Position numbers and translations under genes: made by a program | The notes under the pieces: model-generated | What the model was told of the DNA's origin: nothing | The model's input: only the letters and a program-made list of their open reading frames with translations | Databases searched by the model: none | Shown here: one piece after another, positions 62,372-64,000 of the stretch | How positions within the stretch are numbered: the first letter of the stretch is position 1 | Layout of the letters: every line of letters starts with the position of its first letter | NCBI GenBank assembly: GCA_026545225.1 | Contig: CM048845.1 | Span: forward strand, 119,105,033-119,169,032 | DNA: 64,000 nt | Direction: 5' to 3' | Origin: Cornus controversa | Taxonomy: Eukaryota > Streptophyta > Magnoliopsida > Cornales > Cornaceae

Positions 62372-64000
62372 AGCATATATAGGACCTGAGCAATAGATAT
62401 GGACTGCTGGTAAAATGTACACTTGCATTCCCCAAATTAGATGTATCTTGTTTTTTATTGTCTGCATCGAACTTGGTGCTTAAAGAATACAATTTGTGAA
62501 ACATTATGAATTTTTTTCCTTGAACATTTTTTGGTTAAAATCAAGGTAGAAAAGTACCTAATGAAACAAGATGGTAGTAATCATCTTAAATTTAATCTAT
62601 GTTCTCTTTCATAAGACTTCAAAATGTTTAGTTTGTCTCCTTATGTTAACATTACACAACAATAAGTATAATTATTCGACTTGAATTGGATATAATCTAC
62701 TACATTAATGGTTCTTAGTCCAACAATTGGGTTGTGTGGTTGAACAATGAAACCATAAATACATTTGTTTTGAAAAAAGATCTGAGATTTTAATTTGCTG
62801 TTGTTTCTGTTCTTCAACCGTACTTAAAATTTTTAAAAATCAATGGGAATGGAGCTCTTAGCTACGAGTCTGTGTTTATGCATTTAATCAACTTCACCAG
62901 AGAAGCCTTAAATTTGAACTATTTGTGGCTCGACGGGCGAATTCTTTTTCTCTGTCTAAATGGGTATTTATACATTTTCTCTTTTTCTCAAGTTACACTT
63001 AGAAGTGAGGAAGAAGCCAAAGTTTTCTTCCAGTCATATTTCTCTTTGAAGAACTAGACTACGCGAACAAATTGGCTAGTATAGTAGTAGATTGAAGTCG
63101 TACTAATTATATCAATTAATAAATACTTTTCTCCAAACACAGTTGTTTTCCCATTATCTTTTGTAATTCTTGTGGATTCACTTTTGACCATGCCATCAGA
63201 AAAGATAAAAGGATTAGGACCCATAGAAGAAGTATAGTTTCAGTTGGTGGACAGCTATAAAGAAAGTAGCATGATTGGATGAATCCTAGTATCCCATATG
63301 TTTAATTACATGAAACCCGGATGTCTCCGTGCTTCTGACGAATCTTTTACAAGTGAACTACGATTTAGGATCTGATCACTTTCCTATGGTGGTGCCAATG
63401 GGAAGACATACTAACAGTTGGTGGATGGTACAATAGTTGCATTTGTCTGATCCTTTACAACATAATATTTAAGAGGACAATTAAGTATTCTGGAGTGTAT
63501 TCAAGTATTGCAGAGTTGTGTCCTCATATGTTTATCAGTTTATTATGCGTGTATTTTTCAAAGTAGTGCATGCATTTGTGATTTATCTGTAAATAAACGT
63601 ATTTTATGGGTAAGTTTTATGTTTACATTAATCTAAGAAAAAAGAAAAGTTTATGCGCATGGCAAAGGTGTATTAGTGAATATGCAACTTACAGAAGTCT
63701 AGAAATAAATTGCATGAAATTGGTCATGGTTCTTCAGTTCTAGGTTCTTTGGTTCAATCAAGTCATTAAATATTTTTCCTGATTTAGAGGAGCTCAACCT
63801 CTCAAGTGTCTTTTATTTCTTTTTTCTTTCTGTATCTCTTGTGCGGTTTGCTCTAAAGTTAACAATCTTGACCAAGGCCTGCCATGCCTTTAAGCTAGAT
63901 TAATCCCAATAATCTACCTAGGTCTATTAAAGGGGCAGCAGATGGCATTGTGTCTGAGGTTGATCGTTTTGACAACTTTAAGAATGAGAAAGGCAAGTGA
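62372..64000. other. Region downstream of WDR55, no gene called
   Basis: Mostly AT-rich non-coding DNA. Two short segments deserve note: 63003-63049 (after a pyrimidine tract and TTAG, gives a basic EVRKKPKFSSSHISL if joined to WDR55 base 62297) and 63937-64000 (see findings). Neither is supported enough for a call. Confidence 0.4.

Overview
This window is nuclear DNA from a flowering plant, probably a eudicot. Genes have many short exons with GT-AG (and one GC-AG) introns, intergenic DNA is very AT-rich with many (TA)n tracts, and the recognisable proteins belong to plant families (PIRL leucine-rich repeat protein, AHL AT-hook protein, plant MORC ATPase, plant WDR55). I cannot name the species. 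All splice models were built by eye from family similarity, reading-frame phase and splice dinucleotides, without transcript data.

Layout. Five genes lie on the minus strand: the 5' two thirds of eIF6 (CDS 1443-3084, its 3' exons lie off the left edge), a small unrecognised two-exon gene (6993-7504), an intracellular Ras-group LRR protein (PIRL4/5 type, 8703-10744), an AT-hook/PPC nuclear protein (AHL, 17672-24988) whose C-terminal tail has decayed, and a MORC-type GHKL ATPase with a CW zinc finger and a SPOC-like N-terminal region (28548-39649). One gene, WDR55 (53099-62371), is on the plus strand. The genes have unrelated housekeeping or chromatin roles: 60S ribosome biogenesis (eIF6), LRR scaffold (PIRL), AT-rich DNA binding (AHL), chromatin ATPase (MORC), and WD40/DDB1-linked nuclear function (WDR55). 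They do not form a cluster with a shared pathway.

Mobile DNA fills introns and spacers. Mutator-like non-autonomous elements with 9-bp target duplications sit at 13094-14354, 20319-21797, 25273-26192 and 26202-26627, plus a 146-bp foldback at 27175-27320. A different TIR family with 8-bp duplications has two members (46650-47688 and 51118-51943). hAT-like GC-rich or proline-codon-like inserts occur at several places, one nested inside a Mutator-like element. Relics of LINEs lie in introns of AHL and WDR55 (two L1-type zf-RVT ends and one RTE-type), and a tRNA-derived SINE with clear target duplication sits in WDR55 intron 5. The spacer 42480-52080 is gene-free and built almost wholly of such inserts and short tandem duplications.

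The most interesting points are the SPOC-like + GHKL + CW domain order of the MORC gene, the AHL gene that keeps an intact PPC domain but has lost its tail to in-frame stops, three copies of one 9-bp target site shared by two adjacent Mutator-like elements, and a 16-bp LINE-tail insertion bounded by a perfect 17-bp duplication.
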